From positions 16,430,001 to 16,494,000 of the forward strand of contig NC_088786.1 in the NCBI RefSeq assembly GCF_949628265.1: DNA of 64,000 bases, read 5' to 3'. This DNA is from Cloeon dipterum. Taxonomy: Eukaryota > Arthropoda > Insecta > Ephemeroptera > Baetidae. How positions within the stretch are numbered: the stretch's first letter is position 1; each line of letters starts with the position of its first letter. Below the pieces are notes generated by a model. That model was given only the letters and a program-made list of their open reading frames with translations, searched no databases and had not been told where the DNA came from. The position numbers and the translations under genes were made by a program. Below are positions 58,772 through 64,000 of the stretch, in pieces.

Positions 58772-59427
58772 GTTTAATTTTCGTTAGAAGATCCACTGAA
58801 GGGAACAAGGTCGAATCCAGACGAAAAATGTCTGCCGAACGGAAGAGATATACGCGAGTACGCTTGCGCAGATAAAAAAGGGGGTGTAACTCACAAAATC
58901 AAAGGGGCGTGTAACCATATTTTATTATTAATTTTTTCCACAACGGAGAACCGGAGAGAAAAACAGGTCCAAACTGAATTCATTAATTTAATGTGATTGG
59001 CATCGACTGCTCCTAGCAGTAAGATTAGTTTTTTTTTTCAAATTTTCGTTACAAATTCAATTTTTAACATGTCTGTGTTCCACAGATTGAAGAAGTCTAT
59101 AAGCTAAAACTGTTTAAAGATTCCCCATCAGATCCAAAAAATCAACCCTTTTTTATTGTCCTCCGATTGAACGTGACCTCTGAAATGTCATGTATAATTA
59201 TGTTTGCTCTTAATACTATAATTTGAGATCAAAATGCATTAATACAGTAAAAGAATTTTTAGTGCCCTAATAAAAAAATCATTTTTTTCAAATCTAAAAA
59301 TTGAAATGTGTATTTTTCAAAAGATTAAAAATTTGATTTAATTCCAGTCCTCATATTTGCCACCTAAGCTGCTAAGAAGAGATCAAAACCCTATTTTAAG
59401 CTTAAAGACAAGCTTGGATCATAAACG
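58772..59427. promoter_or_regulatory. Divergent promoter region, COX7C / MCCC2
   Basis: 656 bp between two start codons of nuclear genes for mitochondrial proteins. A CGCTTGCGCAG at 58861-58871 is close to half of the NRF1 consensus. A repeated GGG(G/C)GTGTAAC motif occurs at about 58881 and 58904. Shared control is plausible but unproven. Confidence 0.45.
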
Positions 59428-61774
59428 ATGATGAGATTCAGCGCTCTTGTGTTTCGGAGCGGCTCCAGCCTCAGGAGATGCGTTTCTAAACCCTGCTATT
59501 ATCACACTGATAAAGTAGCTGTTACTATTGGAACAGATGCAGATAGGAATTCTCCAGAATTTAAGGTAGAGGGAACGTTACTGGGCCTAAAACACTATTT
59601 CTGAATAAAACCTGCTGCAGGACAACTACAGCCACATGAGCCAACTTGTGACTGAACTACGCTCCAATATAGGCAAAGTGGCCGCAGGTGGAGGAGAAAC
59701 CGCTGTAAAAAGACACAAGGAAAGGGGAAAGCTGCTCGCACGCGAAAGAGTCGACTTGCTGCTGGACCCTGGCTCTCCGTTCCTCGAGTTTTCCCAGCTC
59801 GCTGCTCACGACCTCTATCCGAACGAGCACGTCCCTGCTGCTGGCATCATCACGGGCATTGGCAGGGTCCACGGCACTGAGTGTGTTATTGTCGCCAATG
59901 ATGCCACTGTCAAGGGCGGTACCTACTATCCTGTGACTGTGAAAAAACACCTGAGGGCACAGGAGGTGGCCCAGCAGAACAACCTACCATGTATCTACCT
60001 TGTCGACTCAGGCGGCGCGAATTTGCCCCGCCAGGCAGATGTTTTTCCGGATAAGGAGCATTTCGGACGCATTTTCTTCAACCAGGCGAACATGTCATCT
60101 AATGGAATTTCTCAAGTAAATTTCCTGTGGATTGTAAAAAAAAATCAGTTGTTAAAACCCATATTTTTCAAGGTCGCTGTGGTTCTTGGAATTTGCACTG
60201 CTGGAGGAGCCTATATTCCTGCCATGGCTGACGAGAGCATCATTGTAAAGCAGCAAGGCACCATTTTCTTGGCTGGCCCTCCGCTTGTTAAGGCGGCCAC
60301 TGGCGAAGAGGTGTCCGCTGAAGATCTTGGTGGTGCTGACCTCCATTGCACGTGAGAAATCTCCACCCTTTGGTTGCTTAAGTTTCTTATTTGGACTTCG
60401 AAGGACTTCGGGTGTAACGGACCACTATGCGTTGGACGACAAGCATGCCATCCACCTTGCCAGGAGAGTAATCAGCAATCTGAACAGGAACAAGAAGCCA
60501 CGAATTACCTCCCCTCCGGAAGACCCACTTTTCCCTGCTGACGACTTGTACGGAATTGTCGGAGGCAATTTAAAGAAAACCTTTGACGTTCGAGAGGTAA
60601 CCTGACTTATTTCAAAAAATAGGCTCACCATTTGTTTAAAAATAGGTCATTGCGAGAATAGTCGACGGATCTAAATTTGACGAGTTCAAGGCGCGCTATG
60701 CTGACACTCTCGTCACAGGCTTTGCAAGCATTTACGGCTACCCTGTCGGCATCATCGGCAATAACGGTGTTTTGTTTTCAGAATCTGCACTGAAGGTAGC
60801 TTTTTTACATTCCTTTTTTCTGAATTTGGCTAAATTACTTATTTTCAGGGTGCCCACTTTGTAGAACTGTGCTGTCAGAGGAAAATTCCGCTGCTATTTC
60901 TGCAAAACATCACAGGCTTCATGGTTGGCAGGGACGCTGAAGCGGGAGGAATCGCTAAGAATGGCGCCAAGATGGTAACAGCAGTTGCCTGTGCTAATGT
61001 GCCGAAGCTCACCCTTCTGATTGGTGGTTCATATGGAGCGGGCAATTATGGCATGTGTGGAAGAGCTTACAGGTACATTGGTGGAAAAGTAAACAAGAGC
61101 AGTTAGCTTGAATATTTGTTAATTTTTTACAGCCCGAGATTTTTGTACATGTGGCCCAACTCTCGAATCTCTGTAATGGGCGGTGAGCAGGCTGCTGGTG
61201 TCATGGCTCAGATCACAAGAGACCAAATGATAAGGAACAAGAAAGAGGTACTAAACTTACAATTGATCACTCCGACTTTAAATGAGATTTTATTCAAGTT
61301 GTTTTAAAAGAGGAAATTAGGCAACGTAATTTGTTACAAGGGACAAAATTTGTTTCCCAAAAATTTCATTTAATATTTTCCGCACATCCTTTATGATTTC
61401 TGTGATACATTCCTTTTGTAATATTTTAGCCTCTAACAGGAATTGAACGGCACAAATTTGTACAATATCAACATTTCTTTGGATGAAATAAATTAAAAAT
61501 TTTCCTTTTAGTGGTCTCAAGAGGCTGAAACTAAGCTCAAAACTCCAATTGTTAAGAAGTACGAGGAGGAGGGAAGCCCCTACTATTCAAGCGCCAGGTA
61601 TATTATTATTTCAGGATTATAAGCTGTTGTTTAATTAAGATTGACTTTTTCTTTAGGCTGTGGGATGATGGTGTGATTGATCCAATGGACACAAGAAGAG
61701 TTTTGGGAATGAGCTTGAGCGCTGCCATGAATGTGCCAATTTCTGACACTAAATTTGGTATCTTCAGAATGTAG
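59428..61774 (+). CDS. MCCC2: Methylcrotonoyl-CoA carboxylase beta subunit, mitochondrial
   Basis: Nine exons: 59428-59565, 59621-60115, 60173-60351, 60404-60596, 60646-60795, 60849-61072, 61133-61247, 61512-61597 and 61657-61774, giving 565 aa (human 563). MCCC2 is the carboxyltransferase subunit of the biotin enzyme that carboxylates 3-methylcrotonyl-CoA in leucine breakdown in the mitochondrial matrix. The N-terminus is a basic presequence. Family blocks are [64 protein letters not shown] and [12 protein letters not shown], forming the acyl-CoA and carboxybiotin sites of the carboxyltransferase fold. Two adjacent ATGs start the frame; the first was used. Exon 4 uses a poor acceptor (TTCGAAG|G), but no other gives phase. 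Confidence 0.97.
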
Positions 61775-63656
61775 AAATTTCAGGGACTTTCAATACGTGC
61801 CTTGCCTTGATGAGTACAACAATAACACACCTCGCGCAGCCAGCAAAACTACTGATATTTTATCCTCTTGCTGGAAATTTTAGCATCCAATTTTTTCATT
61901 GGAACCAAAATGCTTCAAAGCAGATGTATTTTTGATTTCTGGACATGATTGTATTAACTTAAATGTAAAATTTGGGAACTTGTAAAAATTACAGCTTGAA
62001 ATTGGTTTCACCATTGTTCTCTGCTATCTTAGGAAGTTGATGATCACTGTGCCTAAACTATCATAAAAAAGTTATATTTTTCAGATATAATCTATATATT
62101 TTTATTGAAGTCTCATATTGTTGGTTAATAAAAATTAATTTTCACTTGAGGTGTTTTAATACATTGTGCCTATTTTAGTATGTAGGCTTTCGCACACAAG
62201 TGAAAGTCATTGCGCAAATTGCATTTGAGTATCGCTGGTCCAAATTTGATCTAATTGTAGATACTTCCAGGACACAATATCATTTGAAGCTATTGAGAAC
62301 TTCCGCCAATTCTCTTCTGAACCAGTTATAATATAATTTTAATATTATTTTTTAAATAAATATGAAGCTTTAGAATCAATCAATATAATATAAAGTAAAA
62401 TAAGAAAACAATATACATATCACAAGATTACGCTGTGTTAAAAGTTATCTAGAAAAATTATAACTTAACTTATATATTTTTTTTAAATGGTTGCCAACTC
62501 CTGGTATTCACCACGAGATCTCCGGTAAACCTACTTTTTAAATAAAAGAGTTACAGTGAATTCGTCGTTTTAATAGGATCTCCGGTTTTAGAGGTCTTAA
62601 AGCTAACACTTCCCAGAATTACACCTCCAGTTTTGATCGAATATGCAAGTGGCAACCACATATAGACATATTATCTCTAGAAATATACTCTAGTTGCAAC
62701 GCTGGCTTTAATTTAATGTCAGTTTGTCTTACTTTCTTAAATAATCAACTTTAGATTTTTCTCACCAAACTCGCTTGCTACTGTTAAGTTTCTGCTGGCT
62801 TTCCAAGCAGATTTCTGCTCACAATCTAGCATTATAAAGAATGCGGAAACAGTACACTTGTGCAATTAACGCTTGCCGCTGACAAGATAAGCCACATTAA
62901 GAATAATTTTAATAATAAACCGTTCCATAAAAAAAAGCTAATATAAATAACGCATGATCATTTTCATGAGACCATGGTATTGTGCTTGAATTCTGTCCTT
63001 GCAAATCTTCAAGCACTTTGACAATGCTTTTTAAGACAAGTAAATAAATAGGCTAGGTTTGGTCTATTATTGCTTCTGACATAATAAAATTATTAACCGT
63101 TGCTTTTTAAAGTGGCTAACCTCAAAGACAAATTTACACCTAAAAATCGTGATTTGTTTCAGATATTATTAATTAAAAATACAAGTTAAAAATAAATAAT
63201 TTAGCGGACTACAACAGAATTTTGTCTGTTTGTCAACTTAAAATGTCAGCAGCAATTCAATGACAGTTATCTTTTCTAAATATAGCGCTTGCAAGTGCCA
63301 CCCAACCTATCAAATCCGTGTAGCATTATTATTATTTCATATTAATAAATATTTTTGATGATTTGTCATTGTGATGCTTTTGCACTTTGCTCAGTAAGAC
63401 GAAATCGTATTGCTCACTGACAGGGAGGAATGAACTTACAAAATAGGTGAAATAGACTCAAACCACACTTAAATGTTTTAATCTTCAAATCAGTGTTTTG
63501 TCCGCTGCTCCTCTGAACAACTCATTGAGTGTTCGTTCCACCAAGGGAAGACAACATGTGTGGTATATGTGTGTGATCCTTTTAAAGACAAATAAGTGCC
63601 CATATGTGTCACATTATCAACAACCAGCAACGAGCGAGTGCGGACATGTGCTCCTG
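61775..63656. other. 1.9-kb convergent gene-free interval
   Basis: The MCCC2 3' UTR, with AATAAAA near 62126, is followed by very AT-rich spacer. GATCTCCGGT occurs twice 61 bp apart (about 62517 and 62578), of unknown meaning. No coding sequence was recognised. Confidence 0.5.

Positions 63657-64000
<344 letters not shown>

Overview
The window is eukaryotic nuclear DNA, AT-rich and gene-dense. Genes are multi-exon with GT-AG introns, many of only 51-62 nt. The gene set (STRAD with an MO25-binding C-terminus, RFX7, TEX9, Cul1, DAZAP2, KIAA0513, Sec24A/B, TECR, PPP1R2, NAXE, L2HGDH, POLD3, a NACHT-WD protein, COX7C, MCCC2) and the short introns suggest an arthropod with a compact genome, probably a non-dipteran insect. 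TEX9 and NACHT-WD genes argue against a fly; a mayfly-like insect is possible, but this is inference. Most exon chains below were joined by hand from splice sites. Reading-frame phase closes exactly over each complete chain, and the protein lengths agree with the families where I know them.

Layout. 1-7.2 kb: a ZnT-type zinc transporter (+) faces the pseudokinase STRAD (-). 7.2-10.7 kb: a gene-free interval with microsatellites. 10.7-16.6 kb: RFX7 (-) and TEX9 (+), head to head. 17.1-24.3 kb: Cul1 (-) and DAZAP2 (+), divergent, with a cluster of CCAAT boxes between them. 25-27 kb: KIAA0513-like (+). 28-33.3 kb: Sec24A/B (-), convergent with KIAA0513 and divergent from TECR (+, 34.3-36.9 kb). 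38-40.9 kb: an orphan single-pass membrane protein (+). 42.2-44.1 kb: two intronless genes, PPP1R2 and NAXE (+). 46-50.5 kb: L2HGDH and POLD3 (+). 50.7-56.9 kb: a 17-exon NACHT-WD gene (-) with a predicted N-myristoylation start. 57.9-61.8 kb: COX7C (-) and MCCC2 (+), a head-to-head mitochondrial pair. The right edge cuts an unrecognised, possibly secreted, gene (-).

There is no operon logic; most genes are unrelated housekeeping functions: kinase scaffolding (STRAD), ubiquitin ligation (Cul1), COPII export (Sec24), very-long-chain fatty acid elongation (TECR), replication (POLD3) and mitochondrial metabolism (L2HGDH, NAXE, COX7C, MCCC2). Transposon content is low: two non-autonomous hAT-like elements with near-perfect 8-bp target duplications and two foldback hairpins. 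I saw no LTR, viral or LINE coding sequence, no tRNA or rRNA, and no CRISPR. The more notable items are the possibly ancient RFX7-TEX9 head-to-head pair, the orphan receptor-like protein, the myristoylation-type N-terminus of the NACHT-WD protein, one of whose introns is bounded by a 15-bp direct repeat, and the intronic hAT element in Sec24.
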